64,000 bases of DNA from assembly GCA_014208095.1 (NCBI GenBank), contig JACHMT010000005.1:1302001-1366000 (forward strand), in the 5' to 3' direction. The notes below the pieces were generated by a model. It had not been told where the DNA came from. It was given only the letters and a program-made list of their open reading frames with translations, and did not search any database. The DNA is from Actinospineispora eucalypti (GTDB lineage Bacteria; Actinomycetota; Actinomycetes; Mycobacteriales; Pseudonocardiaceae). Every line of letters begins with the position of its first letter. Positions within the stretch are counted from its first letter, which is position 1. Below, piece after piece: positions 7,791-16,015 of this stretch. The translations under genes were made by a program, and so were the position numbers.

Positions 7791-9161
7791 TCAGCGGTCT
7801 CCGGTGGTGAGACCGGGGAGGGCCGGTCGATGCAGCCACGCGTCGAAGAACTCCGAGAGGTCGGTGCCGGCGTGTTGACCGGCCAGCTGGACGAACCGCT
7901 CGGTGGTCACGGTCGCGTGCCGGTTCCGCGCGGCCCAGTCGCGCAGCAGCGAGAAGAACGGCTCGTCGCCGAGCCGCCCGCGCAACGCGTGCAGCACCAG
8001 GGCGCCGCGTTTGTAGACCCGCTCGTCGAACATCCGGTCCGGTCCCGGGTCGGCCAGGACCAGGTCGGCCGGCTTGGCCGCCATCCGGGCGTGCCAGTCC
8101 CGGGCGTGCGCGTCGGCGGTGCGGCCGCCGGACTCCTCGGACCACAGCCATTCCGCGTAGGTCGCGAAGCCCTCGTTGAGCCAGATGTGTCGCCAGTCGG
8201 CGATCGTGAGGCTGTTGCCGAACCACTGGTGGGCCAGCTCGTGCACGACCAGCCGCTCGTGGGTGCGCCGCCCGTCGATGTGGTTCGCCCCGAAGATCGA
8301 CATTCCCTGGGCCTCGATCGGGTCGTCCAGCTCGTCATCGGTGACGACCAGCTGGTAGTTGGCGAAGGGGTACAGGCCGAAGAAGCCCTCCAGCGCGGTC
8401 ATGATCGCGGGGTGCCGGCCGAGGTCGCGCGCGGCGTTGCGGCGCAGCCGGGCCGGTATCAGCGCGACCTGGGGCACCGGGCCGGCGGCCAGCCCGACTT
8501 CCTCGTAGCGCCCGATCTGCACGCTGACCAGGTAAGACGCCGTGGGTTCCGCCCGCTCGTACACCCACGTCCGGGTTCCGGCCGAGCGGCGCCGCGCGGT
8601 GAGCACACCCGTGGCGGCGACCGTGTACGGCGCGTCGGTGGTCACCGAGATGCGGTAGGTCGCCTTGTCCGAGGGGTGGTCGTTGCAGGGGAACCAGGAC
8701 GGTGCGCCGACCGGCTGGCTGGCGACCAGCGCGCCGTCGGTCAGCTCGTCCCAGCCGACGTCGCCCCATCGGCTGGGGACCGGTGCGGGGTTGCCCACGT
8801 AACGCACCTCGACGATGAACCGGCCCTCGACGGGTCGGGCCGGGGTGACGTGCAGCTTCTGGCCGCCGCGCGCCGACTGGGACTGGGTGAACCGGGCCGG
8901 ACGGCCGTCGACGCGCACCTTCGGCACGCGGAACGGGCCCAGGTCGAGGCTGAACCGGCTCAGCGGCACGTCGGCCACGGCGGTGATCAACGCCTGCCCG
9001 CTGAGCCGGTTGGGCGCGAGCTTGTAGTCGATGTCGAGCGCGTAGTGCTCGACCCGGTACCCGCCGTTGCCGTGAGCCGGCAGGTACGGGTCCTCCGACC
9101 TCGCCGCGCCGACCGCCGGTTTGCGGTTCAGCCCCACGTGGTGATCGGGTTGCCGAGCCAA
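7791..9161 (-). CDS. M1-family zinc metallopeptidase (aminopeptidase)
   Basis: A 456-residue gluzincin with HELAHQWFG (His307, Glu308, His311) and the third zinc ligand Glu330 in WLNEGFATYAEWLW. The usual GAMEN exopeptidase loop is replaced by EAQGMSIFG (residues 283-291), as in the short M1 subfamily. There is an N-terminal beta-sandwich domain (residues 35-230) but no ARM-repeat C-terminus and no signal peptide. Its start lies inside the 3' end of the Pls-type synthetase gene (34-bp overlap), implying translational coupling. In known epsilon-poly-lysine producers a membrane or secreted M1-type peptidase degrades the polymer, so a role in polymer turnover or self-protection is plausible here; this is inference. 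Confidence 0.9.
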   Translation of the reverse strand: MARQPDHHVGLNRKPAVGAARSEDPYLPAHGNGGYRVEHYALDIDYKLAPNRLSGQALITAVADVPLSRFSLDLGPFRVPKVRVDGRPARFTQSQSARGGQKLHVTPARPVEGRFIVEVRYVGNPAPVPSRWGDVGWDELTDGALVASQPVGAPSWFPCNDHPSDKATYRISVTTDAPYTVAATGVLTARRRSAGTRTWVYERAEPTASYLVSVQIGRYEEVGLAAGPVPQVALIPARLRRNAARDLGRHPAIMTALEGFFGLYPFANYQLVVTDDELDDPIEAQGMSIFGANHIDGRRTHERLVVHELAHQWFGNSLTIADWRHIWLNEGFATYAEWLWSEESGGRTADAHARDWHARMAAKPADLVLADPGPDRMFDERVYKRGALVLHALRGRLGDEPFFSLLRDWAARNRHATVTTERFVQLAGQHAGTDLSEFFDAWLHRPALPGLTTGDR

Positions 9162-12100
9162 CGGGTCGCGGCCGGGACCGTGTCGCCCCGGGTCACCAGC
9201 GATCCCGGCCCGACGGTCGTCCCCGCGCCGATGCCCGCGCCCGGCAGCACGATCCCGTTGGGCCCGAGGGTTGCGCCCTCGTCGATGTGCACCTCGTCCA
9301 TGCTCATGATCCGATCATGGAACAGGTGAGTCTGCACGACGCAGCCCCGGTTGACGCATGCGCCGTCGCCCAGCCGCACCAGGTCGGACTCGGGCAGCCA
9401 GTACGTCTCCAGCCATACGCCGCGCCCGATGCGCGCGCCCATCGCCCGCAGCCACGCCGTCAGTATCGGGGTGCCGCTCGCCGGCCCGACCAGCCACGGC
9501 ACCGCCAGCACCTCGACGAAGGTGTCGGCCAGCTCGTTGCGCCACACGAACGAGCTCCACAGCGGGTGTTCCACCGGGCGGAACCGGCCCACGAGCAGCC
9601 ACTTCGCCACCGTCGTCACGCCGGTGGCCACGACGCCGGCGGCGAGCAGCAGCGGACCGGCCGGCAACGCGGCCACGACGAACCCGGACGAGGACTGGAT
9701 CACCATCAGCGGCCCGGCGACGAGCACCGCGAGCGCCAGGGAACACATCACCGGAACCACCCGGCACAGCTCGATCAGCCCCCGTGCCACCTTGAGCCGG
9801 CGCGGCGGGCGGTAAGTGCGGCTGGTGTCGCCCCGCTCGACCGTCCGGCGCAGCGGCATCGGCGGCAGGCCGAGCCAGGACGAGCCCTTCTTGGCCTTGC
9901 GCGGTGCCGCGGACAGCACACCGACGAGCCCGCGGTTGGGCACCGAGCGGCCCGGTGCGGTCATCCCGGAGTTGCCGAGAAATGCCTGCTTGCCGACGCG
10001 CGACGGCGCGACGTGCAGCCAGCCACCGGAGAGCTGGTAGGTGCCGACCATGGTGTCGTCGGCGAGGAACGCGCCGTCCGCGACCGTGGTCATCTTCGGC
10101 AGCGCCAGCACCGTCGACGCCTCCACGTCCCGGCCCACCTTGGCGCCCAGCAACCGCAGCCACGGGGCGGTGAACTGGCTGGAGTACAGCGGGAACAGGT
10201 TCGTGCGCGCCAGGCCCATCAACCGCTCGGTGGCCCAGACCTGCCAGCCGGCGCGGCTGTGCACCGGGTGGAAGCCCTCGGCCATGCCGATGCCCAGCAG
10301 GCGCACCCCGGCGGCGACCAGCGCGGCGGTCGTGAGCAGGTACGCCAGCGTCGCGGGGGCGACCATGAGCAGCGCCCGGGCGAGTGCGGCCGAGGCGGAC
10401 GTGGTGCCGGCGACGCCGAGAGCGACGATCGCCAGCGCCGGCAGCCCGGCCACCGTGGGCAGCAGACCGAGCAGCATCGACGTGACCCCGTAGGCGAGCG
10501 CCCAGGCCCGCGAGCGGGCCGGCCGGCCCGACGGCCAGCGCACTGTGTTTCTCTTTCGGCCTGCCGGCGAGCCTGCCCCGTCCTTTCTGGTTCGCCCCGC
10601 CGGCGAGCTTGGTCCGTTCTTGCCGGTCCGCGCGGCGGGGGAGCCCGCCCAGCGTTGGCCGGCGGGGACGGCACCGAGCACCGTCGAACCCGCCGCGATC
10701 TCGGCGCCCTTGCCGACCCGCGTGCCCGGCAGCAGCGTGCTGCGTGAGCCGACGGTCGCCCCGGCGCCGATCCGGATCTTGCCGATGTGCACGACGTCGC
10801 CGTCGACCCAGTGCCCGGCCAGGTCCACCTCCGGCGCCACGGCCGCGCCGCGCCCCAGCTTGAGCAGGCCGGTCACCGGCGGGCTGGAGTGCAGGTCGAC
10901 GTCCTTGCCGATCTTCGCGCCGAGCGCGCGGGCGTACCGGGTGGTCCAGGACGCGCCGGAGACACCGGTCGCGCCGGACAGCTCGGCGAGGCGGGTGGCT
11001 GCCCACAGCCGCACGTGCACCGGGCCGCCGCGCGGGTAGCTGCCGGGACGCACGCCGCGCAACAGCAGCCGGGCGCCGCCGGCGGCGATGCCGATCCGGC
11101 CGGCCGGGCTGAACAGCACCAACCAGGCCAGGGCGAGCGACCACCAGGGCGCCACCGGCATCCACGGCGCGGCCGCCCAGGGGAGCGCGACGGTGACGAC
11201 CGTCGAGATCGCGGCGGCGGCGCTGGCCCAGCGGAGGCCCACCAGCGCCAGCATCGGCGCCATGAACAGCGCCTGCGCGACCGCCGCCCGCCGGGGGGTC
11301 GGGGCGACGTCGCGCCGGCTGGTGGTGGACCCGCCGAGCGCGTCCACGCGCGCGCCGAGCGACCCCAGCCGCGGGTTCAGGTAGATGTCCTGGACCGACA
11401 CCTGCGGGTGCCGGGTGCGGATCCGGGCCACCAGCTGGGCAGCGGTGAGGCTGCCGCCGCCGTGGTTGAAGAAGTCCGCATCCGGGTCGGTCACCCGTAT
11501 GCCGAGGATCTCCGCCCAGCTGTCGGCCAGCCAGCCCTCGGTGGGAGTCAGCAGACCGGATGCCACGGGGTCGCCGCCGTCGGCCGCCGGTAGGGGCCAG
11601 GGCAGGGCGTCCCGGTCGACCTTGCCGGATGTACGGGTCGGCAGGTCGTCGACCACCGCGAGCAGCGGCACCAGCGCGGCGGGGAGCTGCTCGCGCAGGG
11701 CCAGCGACGCGGCCGTGATATCCACGGTGTCCAGGTCGCCCTCCGGCACGACGTATCCCACCAGCACCTGGTTACCGGCCCGGGTGCGGCGCACGGCCGC
11801 CGCCGCGCCCCGGACGCCGGGCAGGGTGAGCAGCGCGGCGTCGACCTCGCCCAGCTCGATGCGCCGCCCGCCCAGCTTGACCTGCTCGTCGGCGCGCCCG
11901 AGGAACAGCAGCCCGTCCTCGTCGGCGCGCACGACATCGCCACTGCGGTACGCGCGCTCCCAGCCCAGCGAGGGCAGCGCGGCGAACTTCGCCGCGTCCT
12001 TCACCGTGTCCAGATAACGGCCGAGGCCGACCCCGCCGATCACGAGCTCGCCGCTCTCGCCCATCGCCACCGGCTGGCCCGCACCGTCGACGACGGCGAG

Positions 12101-13066
12101 CGCCCAACCGTCGAGCGGCAGCCCGATGCGGACCGGCCCCTCCCCGGTGAGCCGGGCGGCGCAGGCGACGACGGTGGCCTCGGTCGGCCCGTAGGTGTTC
12201 CACACCTCGCGGCCCTCGACGGCCACCCGCTCGGCCAGCTCGGGCGGGCAGGCCTCCCCGCCGAAGATCAGCAGGCGCACGTCCTCCAGCGCCTCCGCCG
12301 GCCAGAGCGCGGCGAGCGTGGGGACGGTGGAGACGACGGTGATCCGCCGCGCCTGCAGCCACGGTCCGAGGTCGACGCCGGTGCGCACCAGCGCCCGGGG
12401 CGCCGGGACCAGGCAGGCACCGTGACGCCAGGCGAGCCACATCTCCTCGCAGGAGGCGTCGAACGCGACCGACAGCCCCGCCAGCACCCGGTCCCCGGGC
12501 CGGATCGGCTCGTCGGCGAGGAAGAGGCGGGACTCGGCGTCGACGAATGCCGCGGCCGAGCCGTGGCTGACCGCGACGCCCTTCGGCGTGCCGGTCGAGC
12601 CGGAGGTGAAGATGATCCACGCGTCGTTGCCGGGCCCGGGTGCGCCCGGTGTGCCGATCGGCGCGTCGCGGGTGGTGAGGGACCCGCTGTCGCCGAGGAC
12701 CGCGCACACCCCGGCCTCGCCGAACACCAGCTCGGCGCGCTCCTCGGGGTCGTCGGCGTCGACCGGGACGTACGCGGCGCCCGCGGCCAGGACCGCGAGG
12801 ATCGCCACGTACAGCTCGGCGGTCCCGGAGGAGATCCGGATCCCGACGCGGTCACCGACGCCGACGCCGGCGAAGTCGAGGCGGCGTCGGATGACGTCGA
12901 CCTCCTCGATCAGCCGGCGATAGCTGAGCACCGTTCGGCCGGCGTCGACCGCGGCCTCGTTGGGGTGCTTGGCGGCGGTCTCGGCGAGCACGTCGAGCAG
13001 CGTGCGGCGGGCCGGAGCGGCCGCGGCAGGGTAGAGCGCGGGGCCGCGGGTAAGGGCGAGGGTCAA
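9128..13066 (-). CDS. Pls-type single-module NRPS (A-T-three tandem C-terminal domains), possible poly-lysine-like synthetase
   Basis: About 1312 residues, close to the roughly 1320 of epsilon-poly-L-lysine synthetase. Seen in order: an adenylation domain with IIFTSGSTGTPKG, NTYGPTEA, YRSGDVVRADEDGLLFLGR and SGKVDRDAL; a carrier domain with FFNHGGGSLTAAQL (phosphopantetheine Ser); then alternating membrane helices and three soluble blocks with left-handed beta-helix (hexapeptide-like) repeats, ending NPITTWG. There is no condensation or thioesterase domain. This is the Pls/PosA/MBA architecture, in which the tandem C-terminal domains polymerise the amino acid. Reading pocket residues by eye gives roughly DAESIGTVVK, whose Glu239 and overall pattern resemble lysine-type codes. 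The start is uncertain: TTG 13066 (AAGGCGAG upstream), GTG 13138 or GTG 13213. It is coupled to the M1 peptidase gene. Confidence 0.88.
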   Translation of the reverse strand: MTLALTRGPALYPAAAAPARRTLLDVLAETAAKHPNEAAVDAGRTVLSYRRLIEEVDVIRRRLDFAGVGVGDRVGIRISSGTAELYVAILAVLAAGAAYVPVDADDPEERAELVFGEAGVCAVLGDSGSLTTRDAPIGTPGAPGPGNDAWIIFTSGSTGTPKGVAVSHGSAAAFVDAESRLFLADEPIRPGDRVLAGLSVAFDASCEEMWLAWRHGACLVPAPRALVRTGVDLGPWLQARRITVVSTVPTLAALWPAEALEDVRLLIFGGEACPPELAERVAVEGREVWNTYGPTEATVVACAARLTGEGPVRIGLPLDGWALAVVDGAGQPVAMGESGELVIGGVGLGRYLDTVKDAAKFAALPSLGWERAYRSGDVVRADEDGLLFLGRADEQVKLGGRRIELGEVDAALLTLPGVRGAAAAVRRTRAGNQVLVGYVVPEGDLDTVDITAASLALREQLPAALVPLLAVVDDLPTRTSGKVDRDALPWPLPAADGGDPVASGLLTPTEGWLADSWAEILGIRVTDPDADFFNHGGGSLTAAQLVARIRTRHPQVSVQDIYLNPRLGSLGARVDALGGSTTSRRDVAPTPRRAAVAQALFMAPMLALVGLRWASAAAAISTVVTVALPWAAAPWMPVAPWWSLALAWLVLFSPAGRIGIAAGGARLLLRGVRPGSYPRGGPVHVRLWAATRLAELSGATGVSGASWTTRYARALGAKIGKDVDLHSSPPVTGLLKLGRGAAVAPEVDLAGHWVDGDVVHIGKIRIGAGATVGSRSTLLPGTRVGKGAEIAAGSTVLGAVPAGQRWAGSPAARTGKNGPSSPAGRTRKDGAGSPAGRKRNTVRWPSGRPARSRAWALAYGVTSMLLGLLPTVAGLPALAIVALGVAGTTSASAALARALLMVAPATLAYLLTTAALVAAGVRLLGIGMAEGFHPVHSRAGWQVWATERLMGLARTNLFPLYSSQFTAPWLRLLGAKVGRDVEASTVLALPKMTTVADGAFLADDTMVGTYQLSGGWLHVAPSRVGKQAFLGNSGMTAPGRSVPNRGLVGVLSAAPRKAKKGSSWLGLPPMPLRRTVERGDTSRTYRPPRRLKVARGLIELCRVVPVMCSLALAVLVAGPLMVIQSSSGFVVAALPAGPLLLAAGVVATGVTTVAKWLLVGRFRPVEHPLWSSFVWRNELADTFVEVLAVPWLVGPASGTPILTAWLRAMGARIGRGVWLETYWLPESDLVRLGDGACVNRGCVVQTHLFHDRIMSMDEVHIDEGATLGPNGIVLPGAGIGAGTTVGPGSLVTRGDTVPAATRWLGNPITTWG
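10543..10655 (-). repeat. Degenerate tandem repeat in the linker of the Pls-type synthetase
   Basis: Within the coding sequence, three successive copies of a SPAxR-basic-Gly unit (SPAARTGKNGP, SPAGRTRKDGA, SPAGRKRN) lie between the first C-terminal beta-helix block and the next membrane helix pair. The DNA shows matching GCCGGCGAGC-type repeats. The unit is basic and probably an expandable linker. Confidence 0.55.
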
Positions 13067-13313
13067 CGGGGACTCGCCTTGGTCGGTGTGGTCCGGGCAC
13101 GGCAACGGCAGCGGGCAGCGCGCGGGCGCATGTCTCACCCTCCTGGTGAAATGTGCTGTGGCGGCTGCCGGGTCGAGGCTGGGTGCGGGACGTGCGGCAC
13201 CACCCGGGGGCACAGCGGACTGGATTCGAGGTTAACGGCAGGTGTCCGTCCGGGTCCCGAAGACGTGTGAGAGTTCACGGCGGAGCTACCGACGGCCAAA
13301 GTCCGTTACTATG

Positions 13314-13339
13314 CTAGTACAATCAGTATTATGTACTAG
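13314..13339. promoter_or_regulatory. Inverted repeat upstream of the quinone oxidoreductase
   Basis: CTAGTAC (13314-13320), 12 bases, GTACTAG (13333-13339) is a perfect inverted repeat, and TATG-CTAGTACAA / TATGTACTAGTACAA also form a direct repeat. It ends 20 bp before the ATG at 13360, in a notably AT-rich patch. It is probably an operator/promoter; no regulator gene is adjacent. The remaining gap (13067-13313) between the divergent genes shows no other gene. Confidence 0.5.
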
Positions 13340-13359
13340 TACAAAAGGGGAGACCGCAA

Positions 13360-14334
13360 ATGCTCGAGGCAACGGAGCGCGGAGCACGCATGCGGGCAGT
13401 GGTGCAGCGGGAGGCCGGCGGGCCGGAGGTGTTGCGCCTGGCCGAGATCGACCGACCCGATCCGGGGGCCACCGAGATTCTCGTGCGGGTGCATGCCGCC
13501 GGGGTCAACCCGCACGACTGCAAGACCAGGGCGCGTGGCTACTCGTCGTACAACGATGACCGGCCGCCGTTCGTGCTCGGCTTCGACGTCGCCGGGGTGG
13601 TGGCCGCCGTGGGCAGCGGAGTGACCCTGTTCCGACCGGGCGACGAGGTGTTCGGCATGCCGCGGTTCCCCCGGCACGCGGGTGGCTACGCCGAGTACGT
13701 CACCGGACCCGCACGCCACTTCGCCGCCAAGCCCGAGTCGCTGGACCACCCGCGGGCCGCCGCGCTGCCGTTGGCCGGGCTCACCGCCTGGCAGGCCCTC
13801 GTCGACACCGCCCACCTCCGGGACGGACAGCGGGTGCTCATCCACGCGGCGGCCGGTGGCGTCGGCCATCTGGCGGTGCAGATTGCCAAGGCAAGGGGAG
13901 CGCACGTCATCGGCACCGCCCGCGCCGCGAAGCACGAGTTCCTCGCGCGACTCGGCGCCGACGAACTGATCGACTACACGACCGACGACTTCGAACGGCG
14001 AGTACACGACGTGGACGTCGTGCTCGACACGCTCGGCGGCGACGTGGCCCACCGGTCGATGAAGGTGCTCCGACCGGGCGGGACCCTCGTCACGATCATC
14101 CCGCCGGACCAGGGCGGCACCGCCGACCTGCTGCGCGACACCGGCCACCGCACGCACTGGATGCTGGTCGAACCGGACCGCGCCGGCCTGACCGAGCTGG
14201 CCGCGCTGGTCGAGGAGGGCCGGCTGCGGGTGCACGTCGACGCGGTGTTCCCGCTGGCCGAAGCCGAGGCGGCGCACCGTCAGGTGGAGGGCGGGCGAAC
14301 CACCGGCAAAGTGGTGCTCGCCGTGTCGGGCTGA
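13360..14334 (+). CDS. NADP-dependent quinone oxidoreductase-like medium-chain dehydrogenase
   Basis: A 324-residue zinc-independent medium-chain dehydrogenase/reductase. The N-terminal GroES-like fold has RAVVQREAGGPEVLRLAEI and the segment GFDVAGVVAAVGSGV; the Rossmann fold has AAAGGVGHLAVQIAKARGAHVIG (about residues 163-187). Catalytic-zinc ligands of alcohol dehydrogenases are absent, as in quinone oxidoreductases, which reduce quinones or enones with NADPH. ATG 13360 is chosen because AAAGGGGAGA lies 8 bases upstream; an internal ATG at 13390 is possible. A palindromic operator candidate lies just upstream. Convergent with the next gene. Confidence 0.9.
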   Translation: MLEATERGARMRAVVQREAGGPEVLRLAEIDRPDPGATEILVRVHAAGVNPHDCKTRARGYSSYNDDRPPFVLGFDVAGVVAAVGSGVTLFRPGDEVFGMPRFPRHAGGYAEYVTGPARHFAAKPESLDHPRAAALPLAGLTAWQALVDTAHLRDGQRVLIHAAAGGVGHLAVQIAKARGAHVIGTARAAKHEFLARLGADELIDYTTDDFERRVHDVDVVLDTLGGDVAHRSMKVLRPGGTLVTIIPPDQGGTADLLRDTGHRTHWMLVEPDRAGLTELAALVEEGRLRVHVDAVFPLAEAEAAHRQVEGGRTTGKVVLAVSG

Positions 14335-14429
14335 CCAACAGATGCCCTGTCGCCGGCACGGGTCGAGTGGTGCGCGGCCGCTGGCGGACTTCGAGGCCCA
14401 CAGGCCGATACTCGAGGCGATCGGGACTG

Positions 14430-15224
14430 TCACCCACCTGGGTGAGGACCATGGGCTGGCGTCTCCGGTAGGTCTGCCCAGAAGTTCGTCAGAGCCTCAG
14501 CAACCGGCGCCGGCGTCTCCTCCGGCCACCAGTGGCCCACGCCCTCCAGATGCGCCATCCGTGCACCCGATTGGCGCGCTGCCCACTCGTGCTGCACCAA
14601 CGTCCCGCTGGCTCTCTCGAAGTCGTCCACGGCGATGAGAGCGAGCCCCGGACGTTGTGCGGCGCTCGGTAGGAGCCGTCCCGCTTCGGCCATCGCCGGC
14701 TGTCGTGCCGACCGCAACAGCTTGAGGACGGCGCGACCCATCTCGGGATCCATGCCTGCCGCGACCCGCTCCGCCATGCGCCCGGTCATACCGAGGGCCG
14801 AGGTCACCGCGAGTCGCTGCTCCAGGTCGCCTCCCCACAACTCCTGCACCGAGGCTTCCCCTGTGCCCTCCTGCTGCCACACCTGTGCCCGCGGATGCCA
14901 GAGGTAGTCGGGCGCGAACACGCCGAGGGCATCGGAGGCCCAACTGCGAATCAGATCCGGACGGCTCATGGCCAGCGCCGCGACGTGAATTCCGCCCCAG
15001 TCGTGACCGACCAGGTCGACCGGAGCGCGGAACAGCTCGAGCGCGGACGCCAGCCAGTCTCGATAGGTCGTGGCCGACGAGTCGAAGCCGCGGGGCGCGG
15101 GGACGCCGAACCCAGGCGGGGACAGGACGACCGCGTCGGCCCGGTCGAGCTCCCCGATGAGCGGTCCCCAGATGACCGCGGACTCGGGGTTGCCGTGGAC
15201 GAGGACGAGTGGCGTGTGTGGCAC
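14430..15224 (-). CDS. Alpha/beta hydrolase, epoxide hydrolase/haloalkane dehalogenase type (GHDWGG)
   Basis: A 264-residue alpha/beta-fold hydrolase with HGNPES (oxyanion region), VGHDWGG with an Asp nucleophile near residue 94, and a C-terminal GVGHWW that supplies the catalytic His. An Asp instead of Ser nucleophile points to epoxide hydrolases or haloalkane dehalogenases rather than esterases. Start GTG 15224 has GAGGAG 8 bases upstream. It is divergent from a TetR-type gene, with a perfect 9-bp inverted repeat ending 15 bp from its start, so it is very likely that repressor's target. Substrate unknown. Confidence 0.88.
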   Translation of the reverse strand: MPHTPLVLVHGNPESAVIWGPLIGELDRADAVVLSPPGFGVPAPRGFDSSATTYRDWLASALELFRAPVDLVGHDWGGIHVAALAMSRPDLIRSWASDALGVFAPDYLWHPRAQVWQQEGTGEASVQELWGGDLEQRLAVTSALGMTGRMAERVAAGMDPEMGRAVLKLLRSARQPAMAEAGRLLPSAAQRPGLALIAVDDFERASGTLVQHEWAARQSGARMAHLEGVGHWWPEETPAPVAEALTNFWADLPETPAHGPHPGG

Positions 15225-15239
15225 GAAGTCATCTCCTCA

Positions 15240-15267
15240 GATACTTGTTGGCTGACACACAAGTATC
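15240..15267. promoter_or_regulatory. Probable TetR operator between hydrolase and TetR gene
   Basis: GATACTTGT (15240-15248), 10 bases, ACAAGTATC (15259-15267): a perfect 9-bp inverted repeat, 28 bp overall, in the 158-bp gap between divergent genes starting at 15224 and 15383. Size, symmetry and position fit a TetR-family operator overlapping the hydrolase promoter or leader. Confidence 0.7.
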
Positions 15268-15382
15268 GTAGCTGATCGTTTCGCCAGGGCCGCTCGCGCG
15301 CTCGTTGTGCGTGCCGTCGACGGGACGAACGCGCGGACCGGCGGACGATATGCTTGGTCGACCCGATGTCTGAGAAGCCCTG

Positions 15383-15988
15383 ATGCCCGATCAGCCTCCT
15401 GCTCGCCGCACCCAGCAAGAGCGTCGCGAAGAGACCGAACGCAAGGTGCTGGCTGCCGCGACGGCGCTGGTTGCCCAGCACGGGTCACGCGCGCTCACCC
15501 TGGCCAAGGTCGGCGAGGCCGCTGGTTACAGCCGGGGGATCGTCTCTCATCACTTCGGCAGCCGCGAGAACCTGCTCCGCGCGGTGATGCGCGATGCTCG
15601 GACCTTCACCCTCCCGGATCTTGGGGACAGCGCCGCGGACTGGCTGGCGGAGACGGTTCGCGCCTACCTCAAGAACGTCACCAGCCGACGTCCGCCCGCT
15701 GGCGCTTTCCTGCAGATGTGGGGCGAGGCGATTGCCGCCGATCCCGTCCTGATGCCGCTCTACGCGGAACATGACGCCAGCTTCCGTCGGCTCCTCGCCG
15801 ACAAGGTCCGCGAAGGGATCCGCGACGGCTCGGTGCGAGCAGATGCCGACCCAGAGGCGATGGCCGTGTCCCTGGTTGGCCTCCTCCGCGGGATTGCACT
15901 GCAGCTGATCTCGACCCCACCCCCGGCGCGAGTCAAAGCGATCATCGACGAAGCCGAGCGATCCACCCGGCGCGCTCTCAGGCCGTGA
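15383..15988 (+). CDS. TetR-family transcriptional regulator
   Basis: A 201-residue regulator with the N-terminal HTH (ERKVLAAATALVAQHGSRALTLAKVGEAAGYSRGIVSHHFGSRENLL, residues 20-66) and a helical C-terminal ligand domain of normal length. It begins at ATG 15383 with a weak GAAGCCCTG upstream. It is divergent from the GHDWGG hydrolase gene and probably represses it and itself through the inverted repeat at 15240-15267. The inducer may be the hydrolase substrate. Convergent with the membrane-protein gene downstream. Confidence 0.9.
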   Translation: MPDQPPARRTQQERREETERKVLAAATALVAQHGSRALTLAKVGEAAGYSRGIVSHHFGSRENLLRAVMRDARTFTLPDLGDSAADWLAETVRAYLKNVTSRRPPAGAFLQMWGEAIAADPVLMPLYAEHDASFRRLLADKVREGIRDGSVRADADPEAMAVSLVGLLRGIALQLISTPPPARVKAIIDEAERSTRRALRP

Positions 15989-16015
15989 CCGAACGGCCTT
16001 GGGTACTTCGCCCCA

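Noticed and set aside
9287..10747. Plus-strand frame of 486 codons opposite the synthetase
   Set aside because: Repetitive His/Arg/Gly-rich composition and no motifs; shadow of the Pls-type gene.
13066..13213. GTG 13213 or 13138 as synthetase start
   Set aside because: 13138 lies directly against AGGAGG with no spacer and 13213 has no site, so TTG 13066 was preferred; the true start remains uncertain.
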